Below, piece by piece: positions 19,590 to 27,401 of a DNA stretch of 64,000 nucleotides. Every line of letters begins with the position of its first letter. Position 1 is the first letter of the stretch. A model generated the notes under the pieces. The model was not told where the DNA came from. It did not search any database and was given only the letters and a program-made list of their open reading frames with translations. The DNA lies in assembly GCA_041395625.1 (NCBI GenBank), contig JAWLAE010000001.1:930001-994000 (forward strand), read 5' to 3'. The translations under genes were made by a program, and so were the position numbers. Origin of the DNA: CADEED01 sp041395625. Lineage in GTDB: Bacteria; Pseudomonadota; Gammaproteobacteria; Steroidobacterales; Steroidobacteraceae.

Positions 19590-20126
19590 ATGCCCGAGGA
19601 CTGGTCGCGTCGCGAGTCGGTTGAATCGCTGGTCGCTGGCGAGCGCCGCTTCGATTTCACGATGCCGCTGGCTGGTTTGCCGCGCCTCGTGGGCGCGCTA
19701 GCCGCACCCACAGGCGATGTGCGTGGGGTGGTGAGCTTTCGGCGCAGCCTCGGAACCGCGATCGCGGACATCGAAACGGCGGCGGCGCCGGTGCTTACGT
19801 GCCAGCGATGTATGCAAGCGCTCGAGTGGCCGGTTAGCAGCCATTCGCAGGTGGCACTGATTGCGGATAGCGCCGCGGCGGATCGGGTTGCTGAAGGTCT
19901 CGAGACGTTTTTGGTCGAGAACGATCGCGTCAGTGTGCGTGATCTGGTCGAGGAAGAGTTGTTGCTGGCGTTGCCGCTCGTGCCGAAATGTGCGGTGGGC
20001 AGTGCCTGCGGTCGCTTGGTAGCCGAGCGCGTCGATGTCGGATTGCAGCACGACGACGACACGGCACCGGGCAATGTTCAGACGCCGTTTGCGCAGTTGG
20101 GCGAACTGCTGAAACGCGACAAGTAG
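19590..20126 (+). CDS. yceD: YceD/DUF177 family protein (23S rRNA accumulation protein)
   Basis: The 178-residue product carries the DUF177 cysteine pattern (PVLTCQRCMQALEWPV, then LPLVPKCAVGSACG). YceD homologues are needed for 23S rRNA accumulation and are almost always followed by rpmF, as here (20 bp gap). The ATG at 19590 is chosen over an in-frame upstream start because family proteins begin close to this point. Confidence 0.9.
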   Translation: MPEDWSRRESVESLVAGERRFDFTMPLAGLPRLVGALAAPTGDVRGVVSFRRSLGTAIADIETAAAPVLTCQRCMQALEWPVSSHSQVALIADSAAADRVAEGLETFLVENDRVSVRDLVEEELLLALPLVPKCAVGSACGRLVAERVDVGLQHDDDTAPGNVQTPFAQLGELLKRDK

Positions 20127-20146
20127 TTACGCCCGAGGAAAGTGAC

Positions 20147-20341
20147 ATGCCAGTTCAAAAGAGCCGCAAGACCCCATCCACGCGCGGTATGCGCCGCTCA
20201 CATTCGGCCTTGCCGAAGCCGGCGTTGTCGATCGATCCGCAGAGCGGCGAGACGCACCTGCGTCATCGCATTACGCCGGACGGCTTCTATCGCGGCAAAC
20301 GCGTGCTCGAGAAAGCGGCGGACATCGAAAGCGCAGAGTAG
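20147..20341 (+). CDS. rpmF: 50S ribosomal protein L32
   Basis: The 64-residue product begins MPVQKSRKTPSTRGMRRSH, the L32 signature. The GGAAAG-type ribosome-binding site sits just before the ATG (GAGGAAAGTGACATG). The usual C-terminal Cys pair is not present, as in other zinc-independent L32 proteins. It is co-transcribed with yceD and fabH. Confidence 0.97.
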   Translation: MPVQKSRKTPSTRGMRRSHSALPKPALSIDPQSGETHLRHRITPDGFYRGKRVLEKAADIESAE

Positions 20342-20408
20342 TCAGTTCGTGGCGCCGAGCTGCCTGAACGACTGATCCTGACAGCGCGTGTTGTCGGGAG
20401 GGGGTGGC

Positions 20409-21380
20409 ATGTATTCTCGTATTGCTGGCACCGGTTCTCATCTGCCGGAAAAGATTCTCTCGAACGCCGATCTCGAGAAGACACTCGATACCAACGACGA
20501 GTGGATCCGTACGCGCACGGGAATCGAGCGTCGGCATATCGCGGCGCGTGGCGAAACCACCGTCGACCTGGCCGAACATGCCGCGCGCCGCGCCATCGAA
20601 GCCGCCGGCGTGGCGCCGTCCGAAGTCGACTTCATCGCTGTCGGAACAACGACTCCCGATCTCGTATTCCCGAATTGCGGCGTGTTGCTGCAGGCGCGGC
20701 TGGGCGCGCGCGGCTGCCCCGCCTTTTCGGTCGAGACCGCCTGCAGCGGGTTCATCTACGCGCTGTCGATCGCCGACAAGTTCATCAAGGCGGGCGAGGC
20801 CAAATGTGCGCTCGTCGTCGGCGCGGAGACCCTCTCGCGCATTACCGATTACACTGACCGCAGCACCGCGATTCTGTTTGGTGATGGTGCCGGCGCGGTC
20901 GTGTTGCGCCCATCCACCGAAGCCGGTGTGATGTCCACTCATCTGCATGCGGACGGTGAGTATCGCGATTTGCTCTACTCGCGCGGCGGCGTGTCGCGTG
21001 GCTTCATCGATCCCGAGACGGGCGCAGCTGACATTGCGATCCGCATGGCTGGCAATGAAGTCTTCAAGATCGCGGTCACCAAGCTGGGCGCCGCGGTCGA
21101 CGAAGCGCTGGCCGCGAACTCACTGGAAAAGTCGGCGATCGACTGGCTGATCCCGCATCAGGCCAATATCCGCATCATCCAGGCGATGGCCAAACGCCTG
21201 GATCTGCCGATGGAGCGAGTCGTCGTGACCGTGCAGGAGCACGGCAATACCTCGGCGGCCTCGGTGCCGATGGCGCTCGATGTCGGGGTACGAGACGGGC
21301 GCGTCAAGCGTGGCGACCTGTTGCTGCTGGAGGCTTTCGGTGGCGGCTTTACCTGGGGCTCGGCGCTGATTCGCTACTGA
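20409..21380 (+). CDS. fabH: 3-oxoacyl-[ACP] synthase III
   Basis: The 323-residue product catalyses the first condensation of acetyl-CoA with malonyl-ACP. The catalytic triad is visible: Cys in FSVETACSGFIYAL, His in WLIPHQANIRI, and Asn in QEHGNTSAASVPMAL. FGGGFTWGSALIRY closes the protein. The start is at the ATG at 20409, 67 bp after rpmF. In most gammaproteobacteria plsX lies between rpmF and fabH; it is absent here. Confidence 0.96.
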   Translation: MYSRIAGTGSHLPEKILSNADLEKTLDTNDEWIRTRTGIERRHIAARGETTVDLAEHAARRAIEAAGVAPSEVDFIAVGTTTPDLVFPNCGVLLQARLGARGCPAFSVETACSGFIYALSIADKFIKAGEAKCALVVGAETLSRITDYTDRSTAILFGDGAGAVVLRPSTEAGVMSTHLHADGEYRDLLYSRGGVSRGFIDPETGAADIAIRMAGNEVFKIAVTKLGAAVDEALAANSLEKSAIDWLIPHQANIRIIQAMAKRLDLPMERVVVTVQEHGNTSAASVPMALDVGVRDGRVKRGDLLLLEAFGGGFTWGSALIRY

Positions 21381-21396
21381 CGCGCCTGCGTAACGC

Positions 21397-23028
21397 TCAA
21401 GCCGCCGTTGCGCGACAGCCTGCGAACAGGTCGCGATCCGGCTGGTACTCGTTAGTTTCGATGTCCAGCAGCCCGAGCATGGAGTGGAACAGATTGTCAT
21501 GCGATGCCGGTTGTTCGGCGCGCCGCTTCAGGCAATCGAGATCGAGCGACGTGCGTTGCTGAAACTGCGGCGAAGACCAAAAGATCATCGGTATCTGCAG
21601 TTGCACTCGGGGTGCGAAGGCATACGGCATGCCGTGCAGATAGAGGCCCGATTCGCCCAACGACTCGCCGTGATCTGACAGATAGAGCATTGCGCTGTCG
21701 AAGCGTGCGTTGCCTGCTGCCAGCAGATCCACGAGCTTGGCAAGCACCTCGTCCGTATACAAGATCCCATTGTCGTAGGTATTGATGACTTCCTGCTGTG
21801 AGCAGCGGCGCAGTTCGCTCGTGTCACAGGTCGGTTCGAATACCCGCAGCCGCGGCGGGTATCTCTCGAAGTAGGCTGGTCCGTGCTGGCCCAACTGATG
21901 CAAGACAATGACGAGGTCGCCGGTGGCCGCGGCCATGACCTCGTCGAGCTTTTCGAGCAGCACCTCGTCCGGACATGGCCCCGTGTTGCAAAATGGTGAC
22001 GTGGATTGTTCCTGCATCACTTGCAAGCCGACCATCGGGTTGACGCACACGCCCTTACAGCCGGACTGGTTCTCCCGCCAAATGACTTGCACACCCGCCT
22101 TGACCAGTACATCGAGCAAACCCTCGGATTCGCGGATGCGGCGCTCGTCGTAGTCCGCTCGACCGAAAGGCGAGAACATGCAGGGCACAGAAATCTCTGT
22201 CGACGTGCCGCAGGCGACGACGTCCTTGAACGCTACGACGTTGCGTTTGGCCAGATTGGGATTGGTATTGCGCTGATAGCCCAACAACGAGAAGTTGGCG
22301 GCGCGAGCGGTCTCGCCGACGACGAGTACGACAATCCGGGGTCGCGCAGTCGCCGGGCCGTGCGCCATCTGTCGCGCGTCATCGCCGATGCGAGCTCGCA
22401 ACGTCGGCGTCGTATTGGACGCAAAGAATGCGTTACGCACGACGCCGTGCAGCACGTTTGCCGGGGTCACGAGGTAGCGCAGGCCCCGTTCATTGCGCAT
22501 CAAGGATGTGAAATCCCGATTGATCGCCAGGACTGCCACCGCAGCCAGCAGCAGCGCCGCCACGCTCGTCAAGGCACGCCACCGCAGCGCGGCGCCGAAC
22601 GACACCGTGCGCAAGCGCGTCGAGAGGACGAGGGCTATGGCCGGGAGGGCGGGCACCAATGTCCATAACATCGGTCGCCAACCGATCAATTCCGATGCTT
22701 CGCGCGCGTCCGTATGCAGCACGTTCTGGATCATTGCCGGATCGATCAGCACGCGGTAACTCACGATGTAGTACTGCGTGGCCATGGTCACGAGCAGGCA
22801 GGCGATCAACCAGGGCCTGACCGTCAGCCGCGTGGACGGCAGCAGGAAGAGAACGTACTGGATGGCTATCAGCAGGACTGCGACGCCGAGGGCAAATCCC
22901 CAGGAATTGGGATCAGTCGTTGCGCGACCGGCCAGAACGCCGGACCACCACCCCCAGTTGCCGCAAACTACCGCGTAGGCAGCCACTATCAATACCAGCG
23001 TCTCGAGACGCAGCGTGGGCCGTTTCAT
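21397..23028 (-). CDS. Phosphoethanolamine transferase, EptA-like (sulfatase superfamily)
   Basis: The 543-residue product has an N-terminal bundle of about five transmembrane helices (residues 5-190) and a periplasmic alkaline-phosphatase-type domain. The catalytic threonine lies in VVGETARAANFSLLGYQRN, and zinc ligands include LYLSDHGESLGE and HGMPY. Such enzymes add phosphoethanolamine to lipid A and can lower polymyxin susceptibility. The start at 23028 places the first helix at the N-terminus. The gene converges on fabH with 16 bp between stop codons. Confidence 0.9.
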   Translation of the reverse strand: MKRPTLRLETLVLIVAAYAVVCGNWGWWSGVLAGRATTDPNSWGFALGVAVLLIAIQYVLFLLPSTRLTVRPWLIACLLVTMATQYYIVSYRVLIDPAMIQNVLHTDAREASELIGWRPMLWTLVPALPAIALVLSTRLRTVSFGAALRWRALTSVAALLLAAVAVLAINRDFTSLMRNERGLRYLVTPANVLHGVVRNAFFASNTTPTLRARIGDDARQMAHGPATARPRIVVLVVGETARAANFSLLGYQRNTNPNLAKRNVVAFKDVVACGTSTEISVPCMFSPFGRADYDERRIRESEGLLDVLVKAGVQVIWRENQSGCKGVCVNPMVGLQVMQEQSTSPFCNTGPCPDEVLLEKLDEVMAAATGDLVIVLHQLGQHGPAYFERYPPRLRVFEPTCDTSELRRCSQQEVINTYDNGILYTDEVLAKLVDLLAAGNARFDSAMLYLSDHGESLGESGLYLHGMPYAFAPRVQLQIPMIFWSSPQFQQRTSLDLDCLKRRAEQPASHDNLFHSMLGLLDIETNEYQPDRDLFAGCRATAA

Positions 23029-23129
23029 CGGGGTGCCGCGACCCCTGGTATCCGTCCGTCCATGCCAGTGAGACGTCACGGACGCCGCAAGTCATTCGCG
23101 CCAGCATGGGAAAGTCACCTTCGAACGGC

Positions 23130-23160
23130 AAAAAAAAACGCCGCGCATTTGCGCGGCGTC
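23130..23160 (-). terminator. Rho-independent terminator of the Lpp-like gene
   Basis: On the minus strand a perfect stem ACGCCGCGCA/TGCGCGGCGT with a short loop is followed by a run of eight T residues. It lies about 35 bp after the stop codon of the small lipoprotein gene. Confidence 0.9.
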
Positions 23161-23193
23161 TCCGGTTCGGGGCGAGCCCCGTTCCAATACGAC

Positions 23194-23508
23194 TTACTTC
23201 GAGATGGATCGGCGGAACATCCGGTCGATCTTCTCATTGGTCGAATCGCAGCAGGACTGGCTGGCTTGCGCCGCGGCCAAGGCCTGATTTGCTGCGCTCT
23301 GCGCACCTGACGCTGCCTGCGAAGCAGACTGGGCGGCCGTGTTAGCCGAATCGGCAGTGCTCTTGGCAGCAGCCAGATCGGTCTGCAGGCGGCCTACCTG
23401 TGACTTCAAGTTGTCGACTTCCGCTTGCAGTGGCTTCAGGTCCGTGCAACCAGCCAGAGCGGCTACAACAGCCACTGCAGCAACCTTCAAAACGATCGCG
23501 CTCTTCAT
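23194..23508 (-). CDS. Small alanine-rich Lpp/OprI-like outer-membrane lipoprotein
   Basis: The 104-residue product has a lipoprotein signal (lipobox LAGC at about residues 18-21). A heptad-rich, Ala/Ser/Gln coiled-coil follows (LQAEVDNLKSQVGRLQTDL), and the C-terminus ends in lysine. This is the layout of Braun-type lipoproteins, where the terminal Lys can be joined to peptidoglycan. It is longer than E. coli Lpp (78 aa). A cysteine pair (SCCD) near residue 86 is unusual. It stands alone with a strong terminator. Confidence 0.8.
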   Translation of the reverse strand: MKSAIVLKVAAVAVVAALAGCTDLKPLQAEVDNLKSQVGRLQTDLAAAKSTADSANTAAQSASQAASGAQSAANQALAAAQASQSCCDSTNEKIDRMFRRSISK

Positions 23509-23707
23509 AACTATTCAATCCCCTTTACGGTGTTGGTAAGCAAGTGAGCTTCGTCACTCGCAAACCATTTGCGTTGTGCACGAAGGCCTGCTTTTCCAGG
23601 CGGTGCAAGTGCAGCAAATGTGACGAACTATTGCAACTAGATTATAGCGCATTGTCGGCCTGTTGCGACAGATGGCGTATTGGTTGTTGGTGTGTAGCCG
23701 AAGTCAG

Positions 23708-25342
23708 CTACGGACTTCCCCTAACACTGTTGCGCTGGCTATCGCGCAGGATCTCACGTGCGGCGTTGTGACCCGGGATACCGGTGACCCCCCCTCCCGG
23801 GTGGGCGCCGGCGCCGCACAGATACAGTGCCTGCACAGGTGTGCGGTAGTCGCCGTAGCCTAGCACCGGGCGTGCGGCCCACAATTGATCGAGCGACAGC
23901 GCGCCATGGAAGATATCGCCGCCCGTCAGTGCAAATTTTTCCTCGAGATCGAGTGGTGACAGTGCGGATTGGCCGAGCACGCTGGCGCGGAAGTTCGGTG
24001 CATAGCGGTCGACCGTGTCGAGGATGCGGCTGGCGGCCGCGTCGCGCTCCTCGTGCCAGCTGCGGCCAGCCGGTAGTTGTGGCGCAAAGTGCTGGCAAAA
24101 CAGGCTCGCCACGTGTGCGCCGGGCGGTGCGAGCGTCGTATCGAGCGTGCTGGGAATCAGCATTTCTATCACGGGTTCGCGTGAGTAACCCTCGAGCCGG
24201 GCATGCGCATGCGCACGGTCCAGGTACTCGAGCGAGGGCGCCATGATGATGCCAGCGCCCAGATGTGTGTCGGATCCGTCCGACGGCGCGGCCGTGAAAC
24301 GGGGTAGCTCGCTGAGCGCAACGTTCATGCGGAACGTCGCCGAGCCCATCCGGAAGCGCTCGATTCGCGCGCGGAATTCCGGCGGCAGTGCCGCCGTGGG
24401 GAGCAACTTCAGGAACAGGATTTTCGGGCCGACGTTGGCGGCCACAGCGCGCGCGGCGATCGTCCGGCCGTCATCGAGTTCGATACCGCGCGCTCGGCCG
24501 CGATCGATGAGAATGGTTTTCACGGGCGTGTCCAGTTCGAGGTGCACCCCGAGTGCTTCGGCTGCGCGCGCCATCGCTTGCGTGATCGACCCCATCCCGC
24601 CCATGGCGTGCCCCCAGACGCCGGTTTTGCCGTTGACCTCGCCAAACACGTGATGCAGCAGGACATAGCCAGTGCCGGGTGTGTAGGGGCTGGCGTAGTT
24701 TCCGACGATCGCATCGAAGCCGTAGAGTGCCTTGAGTGCGTCGGTCTCGAACCACGAATCTAACAACTCGCCCGCACTGCGGGTGAAGAACTCGTGGACA
24801 TCGCGCTGCTGCTCGGCGGACAGGGCGCGGAACTGCCGGCCGAGCTGCAATGTGCTCCACAGATCGCGCAGACGGCGGGTGCTGACAGGCGGCGTTTGCA
24901 GTAGTTGCTCGCGCAGGATCGCGACGATGGCTTCAAGTCGCTTGAAATAGTGCGGGAGTCGCTCGGCGTCCCGGGCAGAGAATTGCCGGACGGAGGCGAG
25001 TGTGTCGGCAAGTGCTGGTCCGGCAGTGAGGGCGCGGCCGTCGGGCAGCGGCAGAAAATTCTGCATCGGGCGCTCGATGATTTGGAGGCCGTATTCAGCG
25101 AGGCGCAGGTCTTGGATGATCTTGGGATTGAGGAGGCTGACGGTGTAGCTGGCGGTCGAGTTGCGGAAGCCGGGGTGGAACTCTTCGGTGACGGCGGCGC
25201 CGCCCAGGATCGAGCGTCGCTCGAAGACGCCGACAGAGAGCCCGGATTTCGCCAGGTAACAGGCGCAGGTCAGGCCGTTGTGACCGCCGCCAATGATGAC
25301 GGCGTCAAATCGATCCGGGGGGCTTGATCTGGATATAATCAC
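23708..25342 (-). CDS. FAD-dependent oxidoreductase, phytoene-desaturase-like
   Basis: The 544-residue product starts with a GTG and has the dinucleotide-binding fold AVIIGGGHNGLTCACYLAKSG at about residues 15-35. It ends with the CrtI-type signature LYLCGAGAHPGGGVTGIPGHNAA. This places it in the NAD(P)/FAD amine-oxidase/phytoene-desaturase superfamily close to the pyridine-nucleotide-disulphide oxidoreductase 2 type. No carotenoid genes are adjacent, so the substrate is unknown. It is divergent from lexA, and the LexA boxes lie just beyond its start codon. Confidence 0.85.
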   Translation of the reverse strand: MIISRSSPPDRFDAVIIGGGHNGLTCACYLAKSGLSVGVFERRSILGGAAVTEEFHPGFRNSTASYTVSLLNPKIIQDLRLAEYGLQIIERPMQNFLPLPDGRALTAGPALADTLASVRQFSARDAERLPHYFKRLEAIVAILREQLLQTPPVSTRRLRDLWSTLQLGRQFRALSAEQQRDVHEFFTRSAGELLDSWFETDALKALYGFDAIVGNYASPYTPGTGYVLLHHVFGEVNGKTGVWGHAMGGMGSITQAMARAAEALGVHLELDTPVKTILIDRGRARGIELDDGRTIAARAVAANVGPKILFLKLLPTAALPPEFRARIERFRMGSATFRMNVALSELPRFTAAPSDGSDTHLGAGIIMAPSLEYLDRAHAHARLEGYSREPVIEMLIPSTLDTTLAPPGAHVASLFCQHFAPQLPAGRSWHEERDAAASRILDTVDRYAPNFRASVLGQSALSPLDLEEKFALTGGDIFHGALSLDQLWAARPVLGYGDYRTPVQALYLCGAGAHPGGGVTGIPGHNAAREILRDSQRNSVRGSP

Positions 25343-25359
25343 AGTATATAAATGTACAG
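25329..25359 (+). promoter_or_regulatory. Two overlapping LexA-like boxes upstream of lexA
   Basis: CTGG-ATATAATC-ACAG at 25329-25344 differs from CTGT-N8-ACAG at one position. A weaker second site, GTAT-ATAAATGT-ACAG, lies at 25344-25359. They sit 17-47 bp before the lexA ATG and overlap the start of the divergent oxidoreductase gene, so SOS autoregulation is likely. Confidence 0.6.
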
Positions 25360-25375
25360 TAGTCCAGGAGGCCCC

Positions 25376-26029
25376 ATGTCAGATCTCACACCCCGTCAGA
25401 CCGAAATCCTGCGTCTCATCCAACGCGCCGTCGCCGAAACCGGCATGCCGCCCACCCGGGCGGAAATCGCCGAGGAGCTCGGCTTCCGCTCGCCGAACGC
25501 CGCCGAGGAGCACTTACGCGCGTTGGCGCGCAAGGGCGTCATCGCACTGATCCCCGGCGCCTCACGCGGCATCCAGTTGAAGGACACCATGCGCGAGCAG
25601 TTTGGCTTGCCGCTCATCGGCCGGGTGGCTGCTGGCCGGCCCATTCTCGCCGAAGAGAACATCGAAGCGCGACTCGATATCGATCCGGCCATCTTCCAGC
25701 CGAGGCCGCATTACCTGCTGAAGGTGGTGGGTATGTCCATGAAGAACGTCGGCATCCTCGATGGCGATCTGGTGGCGGTGCATCGCTCGCCCGAGGTGCG
25801 CAATCGGCAGATCGTCGTGGCGCGGCTCGAGAACGAAGTCACGGTCAAGCGTTACAAGCAGGAGGGCTCGGTCGTCTGGCTGCTGCCCGAGAACGAAGAC
25901 TTCGAACCCATTCGCGTCGACATGAAACGCAACCTGAAAGACAGCAACCTGAACGAGCAGCCACTCATTATCGAGGGCGTGGTAGTCGGTGTGTTGCGCC
26001 GGGGCAGTAAGTCCCATGGTCTTGCATGA
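25376..26029 (+). CDS. lexA: SOS repressor LexA
   Basis: The 217-residue product has an N-terminal winged HTH (PPTRAEIAEELGFRSPNAAEEHLRALARKG). The self-cleavage site Ala-Gly lies in GRVAAGRPI, and the Ser-Lys protease dyad in VVGMSMKNVG and EVTVKRYKQ. The start is the ATG at 25376 after an AGGAGG ribosome-binding site. It opens a run of same-strand genes (VOC, imuA, imuB, dnaE2), the well-known lexA-imuA-imuB-dnaE2 mutagenesis cassette. The integron integrase downstream also has a LexA-like box. Confidence 0.96.
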   Translation: MSDLTPRQTEILRLIQRAVAETGMPPTRAEIAEELGFRSPNAAEEHLRALARKGVIALIPGASRGIQLKDTMREQFGLPLIGRVAAGRPILAEENIEARLDIDPAIFQPRPHYLLKVVGMSMKNVGILDGDLVAVHRSPEVRNRQIVVARLENEVTVKRYKQEGSVVWLLPENEDFEPIRVDMKRNLKDSNLNEQPLIIEGVVVGVLRRGSKSHGLA

Positions 26030-26062
26030 GCATGCTGCGGCGGCTGCGATGAGGGTGGTCTG

Positions 26063-26431
26063 ATGTTGCAGGGTTTGCGCACGGTGGTCTATCACGTTGT
26101 CGACCTGGCGGAGGCCAAGCGCTGGTACATGCAGGTGCTGGGGCGGCCGCCGTATTTCGATGAGCCGTTCTATGTGGGCTTCAATGTCGGCGGCTATGAG
26201 CTCGGGCTCAATCCCGATCTCAGCAAGACCGCCAGCGATGGCCAGAGTTTTGCCTACTGGGGCGTCAAGGATGTCGAGGCAGCGTTTGCGCGGCTGCTCG
26301 AACTCGGCGCCGAGCCTCACAGTGAAATCCAGGACGTGGGCGATGGCATTCGTCTCGGTACGGTGCGCGATCCCTGGGGCAACATCCTGGGCATCATCGA
26401 GAACCCGCAGTTCAAAGTGATAGAGACCTGA
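26063..26431 (+). CDS. VOC-family (glyoxalase-like) protein
   Basis: The 122-residue single-domain protein has a beta-alpha-beta-beta-beta VOC fold (RTVVYHVVDLAEAKRWYMQVLG; VRDPWGNILGIIENPQF). Members include glyoxalases, dioxygenases and resistance proteins; the substrate is unknown. It lies 33 bp after lexA and 63 bp before imuA, so it may be a passenger in the SOS operon. Confidence 0.8.
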   Translation: MLQGLRTVVYHVVDLAEAKRWYMQVLGRPPYFDEPFYVGFNVGGYELGLNPDLSKTASDGQSFAYWGVKDVEAAFARLLELGAEPHSEIQDVGDGIRLGTVRDPWGNILGIIENPQFKVIET

Positions 26432-26494
26432 GGTCGTTAGTGAAGAATCGTTTCGTCAGTCAACAGGCTCGTTAGTGCTGCTTGTAGAGTCATC

Positions 26495-27139
26495 GTGGCA
26501 ACGTCGAAAGAATCGCAACTGCAGGAGTTGCTCGGCCACCCGTCGCTGTGGCGCGGGCGCAGCCGCGCACCCATCGCCACGATCAGCACGGGCTTCGCCG
26601 CGCTCGATGCCGCCTTGCCCGGCGGTGGCTGGCCGCGTTCGGGCCTCATCGAGATTCTCACGCCCGCGCATGGCATCGGCGAGTTGTATCTGCTCATGCC
26701 CGCACTGGCCGCGCTCACGCATGCCGAGCCGGCGCGCTGGTGCGCCTGGATCGGGCCGCCGCTCGAGCCGTTTGCGCCAGGGTTAGCGGCCCACGGGATC
26801 GCACTCGAGCGGGTGCTGGTCGTGCGCACCGCCACGCCTTTGTGGGCTGAAGAGCAGGCTTTGCGTTCAGGAGCCTGTGAGGCGGCGCTGGTGTGGCTCG
26901 AGCGCGCCGCACCGCGCGCCATCCGGCGGCTGCAGTTGGCGGCTGAGCGAGGCCGTACCCTTGGTGTGATGTTTCGCAGTCTGCGGTTCGCAGACGAATC
27001 GTCGCCCGCCAGTCTGCGTCTGGCGCTCGAGCCCACGGAGCAGGGTGGGCGGGCCACACTCCTCAAAAGTCGCGGTGGCTCGCATCTACCTGTCGAGGTG
27101 TCATGGACTGCGACGGTGTCGTCGCCGCGCGCGGGGTGA
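26495..27139 (+). CDS. imuA: Translesion-synthesis accessory protein ImuA
   Basis: The 214-residue RecA/SulA-like protein carries the family segments STGFAALDAALPGGGWPRSGLIEIL and CEAALVWLERAAPRAIRRLQLAAERG. ImuA works with ImuB and DnaE2 in damage-induced mutagenesis. The start is a GTG at 26495. It is followed by a 262-bp gap before imuB that contains the first structured repeat. No clear LexA box is visible directly upstream. Confidence 0.88.
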   Translation: MATSKESQLQELLGHPSLWRGRSRAPIATISTGFAALDAALPGGGWPRSGLIEILTPAHGIGELYLLMPALAALTHAEPARWCAWIGPPLEPFAPGLAAHGIALERVLVVRTATPLWAEEQALRSGACEAALVWLERAAPRAIRRLQLAAERGRTLGVMFRSLRFADESSPASLRLALEPTEQGGRATLLKSRGGSHLPVEVSWTATVSSPRAG

Positions 27140-27180
27140 GGGTTCGTGTGAAGAGGTTTTTGCGCGAAGACGTTGGGGTA

Positions 27181-27381
27181 CGCGATGCCACGACGCGAAC
27201 CAACGCAGCTCGGGCGCGCTTCGGAAAAAGCGGTCGCAGCGCCCGCTTTTTCCGGCGAACCTTGCGCGGGCGCGGTGCGCATCTTCCCCCCGGCGAAGCG
27301 GTCAGACTGGTAGCGGCACAGGAGCGCACCACGCCCGCGCTGCGGCGCCCTCCATGCGTTGGTTCGCGTCGTGGCATCGCG
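27181..27381 (+). repeat. Structured intergenic element, copy A (between imuA and imuB)
   Basis: The outer arms 27181-27207 and 27355-27381 are perfect 27-bp inverted repeats. An inner 12-bp stem (27222-27233 with 27243-27254, CGGAAAAAGCGG/CCGCTTTTTCCG) is followed by about 100 bp that is nearly identical to copy B (GCGAACCTTGCGCGG; GGAGCGCACCACGCCCGCGC). Arms and inner stem differ in sequence from copy B but keep their position and pairing. It lies 20 bp before the chosen imuB start. Confidence 0.8.
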
Positions 27382-27401
27382 CACCCCACTTGGCGTCGCG
27401 C

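Noticed and set aside
26432..26494. LexA box directly before imuA
   Set aside because: No CTGT-N8-ACAG-like site is present; transcription from the lexA promoter is simpler.
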